A stretch of DNA of 64,000 bases from Porites lobata (GCA_942486035.1 CALNXK010000080.1:1736001-1800000); one strand, 5' to 3'. Numbered from the stretch's first letter, positions 34,474 through 46,317 are shown. The notes: a model not told the origin generated them from the letters alone. Numbers and translations: made by a program.

Positions 34474-35792
34474 TTAAGCGGCACATTGGCAGTCTATAGG
34501 CAATGCAGCGCATTTAGAAATGTATTTGGCTTGTGGATAGCCAATCACTACTTTACAGGCGGGGTAACTATAACCTTTAGCCAGCGCTCCATAACAGGCA
34601 GCGTGTGTACTATGACAATGAACCTCGTAGACATACTTTTGCCTGCATGAATCCCACTTTCTCACTTCTTTGTCAAAGCACGGGTTATTAACGTCCCTGG
34701 CTGTTCTATTGCTCACAACGTGTTTGTTTAAAAACTGTTCTAAACTACTTGTAACTTCACTCTCGGCATTTTCAATGTACTTTAGCTCTGGCTGAACGAT
34801 AGCATCTTTTAAATGGTAATCTTGATCACGTGATTGATGGGTGGCGGTGTGATTGTAAAGGAATGGCATCTCAGGAAAAAGATGTTTGGTTAAACACAAA
34901 GTGGAGCAGCTTAAGACGACGATTATTGAAAAAATCATCTGCTGAAAAATAGATAAGGTGTCGGTATGAATACTTTTAAGTAACAAAATAATATCTGATT
35001 TTCGTTTTGATACAACAAAACACCCCGATAAAATTTATATTGCCATAAAGAAGGCTTACAAAAATCTTACAAAAATAAACGAAGGGGAAAAATGCCGTTC
35101 ATTTGAGTGCCAATGTATTTAGCAAGAAAGTACTAACTGGGGACACTATTTTTACGTCTCTTGCTGGAGACGGGACCGCCGGTTAACGTGGTCATTCGAG
35201 CCACGTGAAGGTCTAGCCATTTGCAGGGCAAAGGGAGTGCCTTCATTTCTCAGTTATTGTAGACCAGGAGTATTGGTCCGGTCCCGGGAATCAAACCCGC
35301 GACCTCCTGCTCTCCAGTCAAGCGCTCTACCGACTGAGCTATTGCTGCCGCGGGTTGAAAAAAAAAGACAAGAAAAGAAAATAGGAGGGAAAAAAAAGAG
35401 CAAAAGTAAACAGGGGGAGGTACAAAAAATGTTGCATGCTTGACTCATGTGGTAAATCAGTGAGTTACAAACCGTCGTTTAAATAAATAGTTTAAGTGAA
35501 AAGAAGAATCATTCAACTCCAATCATCAAAATAATTTCCATACACAATTCAAGACGCCAGTTCATGCAATTTTGACTTAAATGCTGTTAGTTTACGAAAT
35601 TGCTAAAGGTGTACAAAATTTGTTTTCGGTTTTCATTTTTAAAGCAGATTATCTATTGAATAAAAGCTATTTGAGTACTTCCTGAAAACTCAAAATTGTC
35701 TGTTGAAGGTGACGATATGCTAAGTCATGAAATTTAATATAAATTAACCAAAGAACATGTTTTCTTACCTTATAATCAATTACGAGAACCAT
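34474..35792 (-). CDS. Secreted 8-cysteine protein, paralogue C
   Basis: Exons 35792-35769 (eight codons, donor GTAAGA) and 34941-34474 (TAA) give about 163 residues. The acceptor may be three bases further in, which would drop one Gln. Signal peptide: hydrophobic IFSIIVVLSCSTLCL. The propeptide has a single SRDQ, in contrast to the repeated motif of A, then an acidic stretch matching A (SEVTS...FLNKHV.SNRTARD). RTAR before the mature part fits RxxR processing. Cysteine spacing is 10-9-6-12-14-6-1, ending CQCAA, and the mature part is the closest relative of B. TATAAAAGCA is at 35922-35913 and AATAAA follows the stop by about 144 bp. A tRNA-derived SINE sits in the single intron. No known family recognised. 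Confidence 0.88.
35140..35352 (-). mobile_element. tRNA-derived SINE in the intron of paralogue C
   Basis: Minus strand: A-box TAGCTCAGTCGGTAGAGCG followed by B-box GGGTTTGATTCCCGGG, then a non-tRNA body to about 35140. One frame reads SSVGRALDWRAGGRGFDSR, a common spurious peptide of such SINE heads. The tRNA head is more intact than in the SINE at 19110-19313, but the 3' half of the acceptor stem does not pair convincingly. Confidence 0.8.
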
Positions 35793-35912
35793 TTTGGTTT
35801 GCTTTAGAGACACTCAACTTGGTAACTTGATGAGGCGAGTAAGTTATGTGTTTTTGAGTTCTTGGGCGTCTCAAAGTGAAGCGTTCGATATAGTCCACAG
35901 CTCAATTATGCG

Positions 35913-35922
35913 TGCTTTTATA
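35913..35922 (-). promoter_or_regulatory. TATA box of paralogue C
   Basis: TATAAAAGCA on the minus strand, 121 bp before the start codon, preceded by TTTCCCATATTTTGGC, which resembles the upstream of B. Confidence 0.75.
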
Positions 35923-36152
35923 AGAAAAATCTAACAGCCAAAATATGGGAAAATTTTCATTTGCTATGAAGAAATTATTTTAAAAAGTAATTCAGATCAA
36001 TTCAATGCATCCTGTCGGTTTAACGCCGTTTCAGGCGTCGTCGGTTTTTATCTGATCTCTGGAACCTGATACAAACACTATTAGAAAGCTTAGAATTAAA
36101 ATTATTGCTAACAGCCTGGGTGTTTTACAAACTTTTAAGGATAAACACAATA

Positions 36153-36338
36153 GGGCAATTGCACGATGACGTCATTTTACTACAACTACCAGAATCCTTC
36201 AGTTTGTTGTTTCTTGTGCAAATTGATAAGGCTATTGTTGGTTAATCCTCAAAGAGATTGACCAATTTGAATAAGAAAGCAAAAACGAAATGAATTCTGG
36301 TAGTTGTAGTCAAAACGTCGTCATCGTGAAAATGGCCC
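36153..36338. mobile_element. 186-bp MITE
   Basis: Starts GGGCAATTGCACGATGACG; the reverse complement of the right end reads GGGCCATTTTCACGATGACG. The arms also share ACTACAACTACCAGAAT, giving about 43 bp of imperfect inverted repeat. Upstream of paralogue C. Noncoding. Confidence 0.75.
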
Positions 36339-37364
36339 ATTGCCTGAAATCTAGAAATTGGCGCAACTGGTGTTAAGTCGTTTTTATATGGCTAGTGGTA
36401 GTTCTGACTTAAATTTTGGACGGTAGAAGAGCTTTAATAAAGTCAACAATGTAATTTTTCGTTAGTTAGTTTAAGGGTTTCCAATATATGTTCTAATATA
36501 GAATGTCTTAACAGGTTTCCCCTTTACAACTGGCCAGGGTTGATCTAGGAGTTTTCCTTTTTTAATCAAAAAAATCGTTGAACAGCAGATGAATTTATGT
36601 GCCCATTCTTGTTAAAGTACAATTTTGTGTTTTGCAATGTCTGGGGAAATGGAGCTGAAATAAACACCCGTGTTTGGCAAGATTCTAGATAATCACTTGA
36701 AAAATAAAACTAATGAATTTGCATTTCCTTATGAATTGGTAATGAGTTTTTAACTTTATTGATATACATTCTAGATCCAAATGCCATGGATCATGTACAA
36801 GAATAAATGGAAGTAAAATCTTATCCTTTTTCTAGACTTAAGGCCATCATTTCTTTTTCTTTTCTTCATGAAGGATCAAAGAACGCGTTTTTTTTCCGCA
36901 GACACAATGCAGCTGTTCAGAAGACAAAGGTATCTTCTTAACTGCGTGTAGTTTCGAAAGGGCTTTGATGTTCTAGGGGAAATTTTCTCTTGTTCATTAG
37001 CTACTTGTTATGTCGTTTTTATCGTGTGATTACAGCAGGAAACGAATTTATGAATAGCAACTCGTTTAGATGAGTTACACAGCAAATTGCAGTGAAACAG
37101 TTTTAACGATCAGGTGTATTAAGCTTTGGTGAATTGACCGGGAGAGAGCTTGCATTTAAGAGTCTTAGACATCTATAATGTCAGTAGTTTTTCCCGTCTT
37201 CTTATCATCCAGGAAGTTAATGGCATTTATCAAAGGAATTGAAGGATCTGGCAGCTTCTTCACGAAGCGTTTTGACAGCAATTGGGATGCAGATAATTAC
37301 AGCATCGTTTAGCGCTCTTAAAGCTTGCTCTTTTGTCTCGCTCTAACTTCCTTTGGTGGGTCAA

Positions 37365-37635
37365 ATACAGCTATTTCGAGAAAGGTTGTCGGAAAAATTT
37401 GCACGGGACAATACCGAAAGGTAATATGGGATATGATCAATACACTGTTCCTGACACTGTAGCTGTCGAACCTTCTTTTGTTGTTTTCCTTTAGCACTCG
37501 CAAACATATTCCCATGGGCATTTCGTGCCATTCTTTCAAATTTCTTTGAAGAAGAGTGAACTCAAAACTACCCACAATACCTTTCGGGATTGTCGCGTGC
37601 ACTTTTTCCGACAACCTTTCTCGGAATAGCTGTAT
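37365..37635. mobile_element. Foldback MITE with about 65-bp arms
   Basis: ATACAGCTATTTCGAGAAAG (left) and CTTTCTCGGAATAGCTGTAT (right) are near-perfect inverted copies. The arms continue through GTTGTCGGAAAAA, CACG and ATACC...AAAGGTA. The 125-codon minus frame across it is a by-product. Confidence 0.8.
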
Positions 37636-37961
37636 GTTCAAAACCCAAAGCAGGCGAAATATAACAATTAGACCCGTTTTTCTCTTAGTTTCCACTTAAC
37701 CATTTTCTTTTATCCGCTCGCTTATCTAAAGAGAATCGAATATCATGTGGCTCAAACGGGTTTCCTACTTTGAAAGATTAGATATTTGTGTTTTTTTTAT
37801 TATTATTATTGATATAACTTTTATATTTATACAAAGCTATCATAATAATAGCTTAACGGTAAGAGAGATAGCGGAACGCAACGGTACAGCTTTCTGATAA
37901 GATCCTAGTTTTGTCCAAATATCTATTTCAAAAATTCCGGCACTAATTTCTATTAAGTACA

Positions 37962-38123
37962 GTCGAGCCTCCACTAACGGCTTCCTCTCTACAACGGCCA
38001 TTTTTTTTTTTTGGCGGACAGTCCATACACTCACTCTTGTTTCAACCTCTCTACAACGGCTACCTCTCTACAATGGCCTTTTTCTTCTGTCCCCAAGGTG
38101 GCCGTTGTAGAGACGTTCAACTG
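37962..38123. repeat. MITE-like element with CTCTCTACAACGGC repeats
   Basis: Ends CAGTCGAGCCTCCACTAACG and CGTTGTAGAGACGTTCAACTG are inverted with mismatches. The interior repeats CCTCTCTACAACGGC about three times. CAGT ends hint at a pogo/Tigger-type origin; this is inference. Confidence 0.55.
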
Positions 38124-38652
38124 CAAAAATGACACAATACAAAACGTATTTATGAAGGGGAATAATTTTCGATAGTTTTTCTGTAAAGCCAACAAGCTAG
38201 GACACAGTTTAATATTTAGTCAGTTGTTCCTTTCTTAAATGATTAAGTTATAGATTGACATGCCAATAGATACATAGGCAATTTAAAAAAGTTAGGCGTT
38301 GAACGAGGGTAAAGATGGGTTCTTTTGCATTCACAATGCTAAGAATTGTTGAACAACGTAACAACTGAGCTGCAACACTTGTTGATCGCTGAACTGTGTC
38401 ATAAGCTCGATGCCGGTAGCAGTAAATCAAATCAACCACATCATATAGAAACTACAGAGTTCAGATTTTATTGTTTTTGCACTATTTACATATTGATTAC
38501 ATTGGAATTTTAAATGCTTTTATTTCTAATTCTCAGTTGTCTCATCAAAACAGACCTGCTGTTCACATATTTTTCCTCTATTAAGAACAATAGTCAAATA
38601 TCTTATTCATCGATCACGGCAAATTTCAAGATCGGTAGAAAGATTAGTCTTA

Positions 38653-38784
38653 GGGCCTGTTTACATGGAGTGGGGGAACCCGGTCTAGTGGGGTTGGTTT
38701 CTTTTGTTTTCACGCTCTGGGGAACACAAAGCAAAAGAAACCTACCCCACCAAACCGGGGTCCCCCACTCCATATAACAAGGTC
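38653..38784. mobile_element. Harbinger-like MITE just 3' of paralogue D
   Basis: Begins GGGCCTGTTTACATGGAGTG and ends CACTCCATATAACAAGGTC, flanked by TTA on both sides (38650-38652, 38785-38787). It lies 18 bp past the stop codon of paralogue D, so the transcript's 3' UTR probably runs through it. Confidence 0.82.
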
Positions 38785-38802
38785 TTATTCTCACAAATAG
38801 AC

Positions 38803-39717
38803 TCAGGCGGCACATTGGCAACCTATCGGTAATGCAGGACACCTTCCTATAAATTTAGCCTTCCAGTAACCGTAAACGGTATTACACTTGTCATACTGGT
38901 GGGTTAAAATTGCTTTATAACAGGAGACGTGGCTATCCAAGCAGTCTACATTGTAAACATAAGCCTTTCTACACGAATCGTAAACCCTCACGATTCGAGA
39001 AACGCATGGGTGACTAGCATCCCTTGTTGTGCGATTACGGGGTGTCGGCCTGTCAAGAAATTCGTTTACAACACTTGCGACATTACTCTCTTGGCTAATG
39101 CTCTCTTCAGGTTGAAAGGCATCTGTGTTTGGCTGGGTTTCTTGGTTACGTAGTTTTCGATTGAAGGTCAGGTTGCGAAGGAATGGTTTCTTTGGCGAAA
39201 GAGGTTTTGTAAGACATATTGTGCAAACACTCAGGATAACAGTTATAGAAAGAACCATCTGTTAAAAAAGGACAGGAATAGAGACATTAAACTGCTGAAA
39301 GATACCTCAAAGTGTCATTTTTTTTTTCTAGCATTGAACAGATGAGACGTTCACTGTAGCACCAAAAAAATGTCATTGACCGTCTTAGAAAAGTGAGAAA
39401 TTCACAGATAGATCGGCAACAAAGTAACAACAACAACAATCTTCATTTGCAGGATCATACAAGTACACACGGTATTGCAAAAGCTATTTATAATTATGTT
39501 AGAACTAAATTTTAAAAGCAAATGACTGAAATGACTGTACTGTACTCTACGTCACTGTGGAAGTCATCATCTAGAACTGGCACCTTGATTGATGAAAAAG
39601 TTGGACTTAATCATACTTAATTATAATTATATTGCTTCTTCCGACTGACATACTGACGCACGATGATGAAAGTCGTTTGTAAAAATTTATTGATCTTACC
39701 TTTGCGGAGAGATTCAT
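38803..39717 (-). CDS. Secreted 8-cysteine protein, paralogue D (divergent)
   Basis: Exons 39717-39700 (six codons, donor GTAAGA) and 39258-38803 (TGA) give 157 residues. Signal peptide: VLSITVILSVCTICL, ending near TKP as in A. The propeptide shares QPEESISQESNVASVV with A's equivalent, then RTTR before Asp. The eight cysteines are kept but the spacing is 10-9-6-11-14-6-1, one residue shorter in the fourth interval, and the body is divergent (NPC is HPC, WDSC is YDSC). It ends CQCAA. The TATAAAAGCA box is 515 bp upstream; a donor AAAGTAAGT at about 40090 and an acceptor TTGCAG at about 39784 would make a 5' UTR intron. The scaffold shows common descent with A-C. Function unknown. Confidence 0.87.
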
Positions 39718-40231
39718 TTTTATTCACGGTTTTTGAAAGATAAATTCTTTGAAGGATTCAATTCAGGTTGATAGTTTCTAGACCTGCAATATTGTTGGAA
39801 AAATAACAAGAAAACAAAACCAGTTTATTCTCCTGCAGTTCACACTTTTTTTCATAAGGATTGAACGTGCGGTAGAACGCCAAAGTTAGTGCAGAAAGAA
39901 GGGTAACCAGAGATTGGGAAACTTGACCATGGAAAACACAAGAACTTATTTCGTTAAACATTGAGGGGAGAAAGGGGGGTTTGTAAAAGTGCTGCTTTAG
40001 CGTTTTACATACTGGGCGCATCTTGATACCATTTTGTCCATAGACTCAAAAGTTAAAAATACGTTCATTAACCGTGTCCATAAACTTACTTTGAGATTCA
40101 GAGGTGATTAGGAAAGATTGTGAAACCTAAAGTGTAGTTATTTTCAGGTGTTCTAGCTGCCTGAATACTTGTTACTCGTAGAAAGTTTTACAGAGAGAAA
40201 ATTTATCCCGTCGCTAAATTTCCTTACTCTT

Positions 40232-40241
40232 TGCTTTTATA
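40232..40241 (-). promoter_or_regulatory. TATA box assigned to paralogue D
   Basis: TATAAAAGCA on the minus strand, identical to those of A-C, but 515 bp from the start codon. It fits only if the 5' UTR is spliced (possible intron about 40089-39784). Confidence 0.6.
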
Positions 40242-43131
40242 AGAATTTTCTAGGTACCTTATTAGTATATGGTACCCCCAACATCGAAACGATCGTCTGC
40301 AGTAGATTGTCTTTTCCCAAGTTCACTGGTCTTCACTCTTTTCTAATCATTGATCTAACATCTGATTGACTCGACAAAACTAAGGTTGGTTCCTTTTTAA
40401 AACTTGTTTGCAACTAAAGGACCCTTTGTAGTATCACTTCAAAGAAGCATGGAAACCACTAGAATTGTTTGGTAACTTATCCGTTTCAGTGGCGTAGATG
40501 CTAAAGCAAAATGGGGTTTTATCGATAAAATAACGCTTAAGCTTTTGTATCATCAGAAAATTGAATCCTTTTGTGAAAGGAGAAGTATAACATGTGTCAT
40601 CGTCAGCTAATGGGAACGAAATTAACTCTTGCAGCAATGATTTTCGGACAGGAACGAGCCCTATCAGGGCGGCTTCAGAAACAAGATCGCCTTTTACCAA
40701 CATTTATTTTTTTTCTCTGATCTAAAGAGCCAAAACAGGCCATAAAAGCTCAGTTTCGAGCGATGGTTGTTAAAAGCAGTTGAGTATAAAGTATAAGGGA
40801 GAATGAGACTTTCCAAAATTTGTCCCAACTTATTAACTTTCTTCCACGATGCCCAATAGTTAAGGAGTCGAACGTTTTAATGCCGAGCTCTTACAACCGA
40901 ATTTTTAAGAACGATTTTGGCGGACACTGCTGGAGGACAATATCAGGAAGGTTGGACCATGAAAATTGACCGTGTTCTCTATTCAAGAGATTACAGGCAT
41001 AACCAATTCTTTCTACTATAATTGTGGCCTACCTTAAATTCAGTCACAAGCCAATGATTTCACTTGGATGTCTTGAACTCGCTGCTTTCAGTAGGCATGC
41101 TAGGCCAGTTTTTATATGCTTTCTCAGCTTATTAATTCAGTACGGAAAATCGTCCGGAACGGAACAAAACTATGGACGGAAGTTAAAATCAGTATTATCC
41201 TATTTTTAGCCTTGGCAACTAATCCAGTTGCACACCTGCTCTAGTTGGACATACCATCCCCACGTGCCCTTTTCACGTTCCCATGGCTGTCATAACGGTA
41301 TAAACGTGGAAGGCTTCCTTGTAACCTCTACTCTTAAAAAGCCTCCTGAAGTGAAAACCTCTAGCAGTCAGTAATTTTAACAACATCAGGAAACTGAAAA
41401 CTGATTGTATTATAAAACTTTAAGGAATTTTTAAAATCAGAATTGTTCTTAATAATTAATGGAGTGATTCAAAAATAGACGTTTATCTACGCATATGGGG
41501 AACTATTACGTTCACATCAGCTATTTTAGTTTTTGGTATGTGTGGATTTTTTTTCCGTTAAGCTTCTGTTTTTAAAACTTTCCTTTCGGCAAACAATTTT
41601 AAAGTTCAGCGCGATTTTCTCCTCTTATTTCAGGTACACTAAACAGCGACCACCTTTTTTGCGCTCAGGGGTTTCAGATATAGAACAAACAATAGTATGT
41701 TTGGATTTATTTTATCGGAACTTAACTGTTAACTCAATTTGATGGTATCGTTGGGAATCTGCAGATAGCCGTCAAAGTACGGTAACAACGCAACAACCCT
41801 ACCTTAGAAACGCAAACCGGTAGTAGTCTTCTGTAAACCGGAAGGTTTAACATTTAAAATCTTAAACAATAGTACTGTTACTGTTATAGTAAAAAGATCT
41901 TTAGTTCCGGCTTATTTGGTGTCAGTAAAGGAACGAGTAATATATTTATGTATCCTACACTAAATTTATGATATCGTAGTGGAAAGTGCCGCGAAGAACA
42001 AGTAGAAAGCAAAATTTACTCAGGAATTTTATTTTTATCAAATGATGCTTTTTATTATACACGTTTAGTAATGCTACTTCAATGTGCTCAGACATGCGCA
42101 CTTGCTGTTTTTGTAATGTGCAGTATCAGGGAGTCCGAGTATTCTACCATCTCCTGTTTAGTATTAATGTCAGTTTGGTAGACGCCACGTTACTCCCACG
42201 AGCTCTTGCTTATTGACTTAAGAGCTATTCGCTCCGAATCCGGTCCAAGTTGTTCATTAGATAAATAACGCTATCCACTGGCTAAAATCCGGTGGAGAAC
42301 GCAATAGGTTCCTTTAAAACTTATCCCTCTGATTAGTGATGTATCTGGTGGGTAGCACGACCCAACGTTTGAACAACAGAGAGCTGTTCTTTAAAGCACT
42401 CCAAGGACCACCATTAGTCAGTAGTGGGCACACAGCCCCGTTATGTATACTAAACTTGTCTTAATTACGTACCACGAGGGGTGATTGGCGAGGGAGGTTA
42501 GCTTCTAAAACTGAAAAGGAAATAAACGCTAGTTAGCTGTATCGAATCGAGATATTTGTCTTGCAATTCTATTTTTAAAAAATGAGCTCATTTCTGGGAA
42601 GTAAACTAATTTCGCCAACCTTTTACCCATCTGGGCTTGAACTAGTAATCAGAAGGTTATAAAGTCTATAAATTCAACTTCTATTGTGAGGATTTTTTCT
42701 CGAGCCGCCTGAGTCAATGACATGTTGTGTTCGGTTGTGATGCTGGTCAGAGCTGCTTGGCTGAAGGTTGTTTAAGACACTGAGCAGTAAGTGCCAACTG
42801 TTCCGTCACAAGTGCACAACGCTTGTTATCATTTCTGTGACGAAATGTACGTCTTACAATGCATACATTTATTGCCTTTGGCAATCTGGGGTTGTATTTC
42901 TTAAGGTTGCCTATCTTTCCCTATCGTAATATTACAACGGTAATTGTAACGGTTATTGTAAGGATGGATTTAGATGATAAGCGCTGGCACGTTTAGAACT
43001 TTGTCTTCGGGCAATAATGACGATAAATTGACATATTTATTTGATATATTTTTGGAGCAGTTCATGCTTTCTGCATAATGTGATACTGTGAAAGTGCTTT
43101 TCCTCTCGTCTTAATGTAGAAGGTAGGAACC
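40242..43131. other. Gene-free stretch upstream of the peptide cluster
   Basis: No supported gene. Short frames (for example minus 40703-40434 and plus 41533-41742) have no recognisable motif, splice context or composition bias. No repeats long enough to delimit were seen. Confidence 0.45.
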
Positions 43132-43476
43132 CCGGGGCGACTCCCATATAAAAGAGATGGAGATAAGGGAGTCCAATCTCGGTTTGGCTCAACCTTACCC
43201 CTAAAGGAAACCATACTTAAAGCTAGAGTGTTTTTTATTGTGCTAAAGATGTTGAATTAAAATAGAACGCGTTCTTCTATAATAAGATTTCAAAAGCGTT
43301 GTCTTAAATCTCTAGTTTTTTGCAAATTTCCTTATGAACAGCCCTAAGCGATACCTGAATGGGTAAATTTAGTGACGTTCCGTCCCAAACACGGTGAGGC
43401 CATTGTCTGCAATTTACACCCCTAAGCGAGACGACGAGTATCCCCGACAGTTTTATATGAGAGTGTTCCCTCGGGG
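43132..43476. mobile_element. hAT-like MITE with 8-bp target duplication TAGGAACC
   Basis: Ends CCGGGGCGACTCCCATATAAA and TTTATATGAGAGTGTTCCCTCGGGG are inverted with mismatches. TAGGAACC is duplicated exactly at 43124-43131 and 43477-43484. The CCCATATAAAA motif is part of the terminal repeat and should not be read as a promoter. A different family from 7418/20382. Confidence 0.8.
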
Positions 43477-43484
43477 TAGGAACC

Positions 43485-46154
43485 ACAATCCATAACACAG
43501 ATAGACGCTACACGATTTGATTACGTCACTGAGCCCAGGCGAAGACTTACCACAGTCATGGAATTTTATCAAGGATGTTGGTGGAGCCAAGAAGGAAGAT
43601 GGAGCCTTATTTCCTCTTGAACCGTGGGCTCCAGTTGCTTCGTAGTAAACTACATCTGAGCCGCCCACCAACTTGGGGTTGCAAACGGAAGTTTATTGCT
43701 CATACTATAATTAAATGACAGCTTCGAGTGAGCTTATGGATGGAAGTTTGACACAGGTCTCTGCCATAAGATACCGTATGATGGAGATGATGGCAATCAC
43801 ATTGGATATACTCTGGAAAGGAATTAACCCAAGACCATCCCAAACGAAGTCTTCTTATTTAAAGGTCCGTTATGCCTGGAGAAAAGTAAAGTAATGAAGA
43901 CTGGAGGTCTGAGGTCTGAGGTCTGTTTTCAAATGCAGGGAATTTCGGCGAACAAATGATCATTTTCGTTTTCGTAAATTATGATAAAACAGATCTCTTC
44001 TGCTTACTCAACGTGTCTGTTGTTCTACCGAAATGAGCGAAGGAGTTAAAAGCGAGGGTAAGAAGAGAGGGATCCGGAGGCTACAGTAATACACATGGTG
44101 ATCACAAAGTTCGTATTGAGTCGACTTTGAACAACAAGCGTTTCGTTTTGATTTTTTGGTATTTCGAATCTAATATGTTCACTGTTTTTGCTAAGAATTT
44201 ACCGATAGCCGGTATGACCTGGCTTGATTTATCAGGGTGTATCTTTCTAAGATAGTTTGGCCTGTTCCTATTCCTTGTCATTTACATCTGTCATCGCCCA
44301 ACGTTCTTTTTGTCCCAGAAGTTCCTAAAATTCCATAGAAGACAGCCTGAAGATCTGCAAGTGCAAGTGCCTCAGCTAAAATAAGCTAACTCGTTCTCTG
44401 TAACAGTATTCATCTTTTCGAAATTATACCTGTCAAACGAGGGGAACGCTTGCTCGTTCGTAAGGAGCAAAGTCCACAGTAATTTGAGGGCAAAATAAGA
44501 AAGCAAACAAAAACATGATATACAATTTCAAGGACAATTACTACTTGATTTTTTATAGATGCTACTTGAAAAACCTCTTTTCTAATGACCTAAAATGAAT
44601 CAGGGCCGGTAAATGAATGACACGAACTTAGAACACTCTGTAAGTTAAAAATTGAATTTTACAAATCCCCTCTAAACGAACAAATCGTCAAGATAAAGTA
44701 AAACGTAATATAATTGTTTTCTTTAAATTAAAGATGCTCTTTGCCTTTTCTTCAATAGATATTTTGGTTATATATTGTTATAATGTATTTGTTATATATT
44801 TGTTAAGCTAGGGCCCCCGGTAGGTACTTTGATGGGCAGTTGCAATTGTAACAAATTAAAACGGAAGATGAGAACATAACACTACCTGATACTAATGGAT
44901 AAGTGGGGTGTATTTGTAATTTACGTAAGCAGGTGGCAAGAAATTAAAGCAAATACACCTCACTGTCAAAGTTAAAAATAATCATTCGCTCAAGTGATGT
45001 GCAGGTAACTGTAGTTAACGGATCAAACTGAACTCGAAATTAGGAGATATTAGTACTTGGTTATTCTCATGGAGCTTTCTCATTGACTACAAAAATACTT
45101 GAACTACAAAAGAGTATATAAAAAGTGAAAGTAGATTATATTCAAACTTCGTGCTCTGTGTTAATATTATGGAAGCTTATTGGCTGCTTTACGCGTGTTA
45201 ATTGCCTGTAACGCAAGAGCGACCGTTCCATGAACTTAAAGGATAATTTTAATATTGTGTCATCTTTCCATTCACTTGCTTTTGCGATGAAGTGTGCGCA
45301 ATTTGAATACATATTAGGAGTTTCAAAGAAACGTCTTGTTGGTGTTTTACCACCACGAGATAAACACACTTTCTGGCTGCGTGAAGAGTGAACTCAAAAT
45401 TTGTAATACCGCAGGCGACTAACTCGAAATTCTTCATATTGCACCCGGCATACTCGAAATTTCTAATACTGCACTAGGCTATGTCTCGTGTTATCGATAA
45501 ATTTCTCTTTCACTTGCGATCATTTGCCAGTAAGGAACTAATATCAGCATTTGTATCCTTAATTAATTCAAAAAGGCAATGTATATTGAGAGAGGTGATA
45601 TATGGTATAGTTCGGCAATTGATGTTATCGTTGTTGTTTTTTTTGTTCCTTTGTTTACGTCAACTGCAATTTCGCACTGGCGGGTTGATTTTTTAATTGT
45701 TTCAATATTATTATTCTTTATAGCTACGGTAAAACGGTCAACGAAAACGTGCAAAATGTTGTTGCGCGTTTTAAGTTGGCCTAAAAGTTGGCCTGGCTAG
45801 GAGGATGAACCTATTATCAAAAAGGGTGATCCGGCTGATTTCGAGTGCCGTTTTTACATCACCCAACTATAAGATAAAGGAAAGGTGATAGACTAGTTCC
45901 TATATATGTGAGTTTTAAGTTCGTGTTTACTTCCCGCCATTGCTCCGAGAGGTTTTTCTGCAGTTACTCCCGCACTCTGATCAGTATTTTCAAATATAAT
46001 ATTCCAGTTCGTTCCTGAATTTTAGACGAAAGACAATTTGTGAATGTGCTACTATTAAATCGTTATACAATACAAAACAATACAATACAATACAATACAA
46101 ATAACCTCAGTATATTTACCGCTTCGGTAAAATTCATTCAGGTACAAAATGACC
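43485..46154. other. Gene-poor stretch with one possible orphan exon
   Basis: On the minus strand 43671-43551 is open and ends in a good donor (GTAAGTC), encoding GGSDVVYYEATGAHGSRG and beyond. The acceptor side is weak and no partner exon is found, so a gene is not claimed. At about 45385-45480 there are three copies of a roughly 31-bp unit with CTCGAAATT. A (TACAA)n microsatellite is at 46065-46101. Plus TATATAAAAAG near 45115 has no gene attached. Confidence 0.35.
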
Positions 46155-46223
46155 TAACAGACCTCTTAGATTGTTTGTTGTGTGATAACACTCCAGAGAA
46201 CAGTTTCTTTCCTTCTTCCGACC

Positions 46224-46317
46224 TACCCTGTGAGCAAAGGCCCTTCGATCTTCCTAGATAAGTCAGGAAGACTCCCGTCTCAACTAGGAAGATCGAAGGG
46301 CCTCTGCTCGCAGGGTA
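46224..46317. repeat. Foldback element beside the acceptor of the sulfotransferase pseudogene
   Basis: TACCCTGTGAGCAAAGGCCC and GGGCCTCTGCTCGCAGGGTA are inverted, continuing through TTCGATCTTCCTAG / CTAGGAAGATCGAA. It lies in sequence absent from the paralogous intron end near 54690, so it inserted after the sulfotransferase duplication. Confidence 0.75.

Noticed and set aside
35254..35448. Small protein with SSVGRALDWRAGGRGFDSR, or a tRNA gene
   Set aside because: This peptide is the usual spurious translation of a tRNA-derived SINE head; the cloverleaf is not complete, so it is not a tRNA gene.
37318..37695. 125-codon minus frame
   Set aside because: Runs through the inverted arms of a foldback MITE and has no family resemblance.
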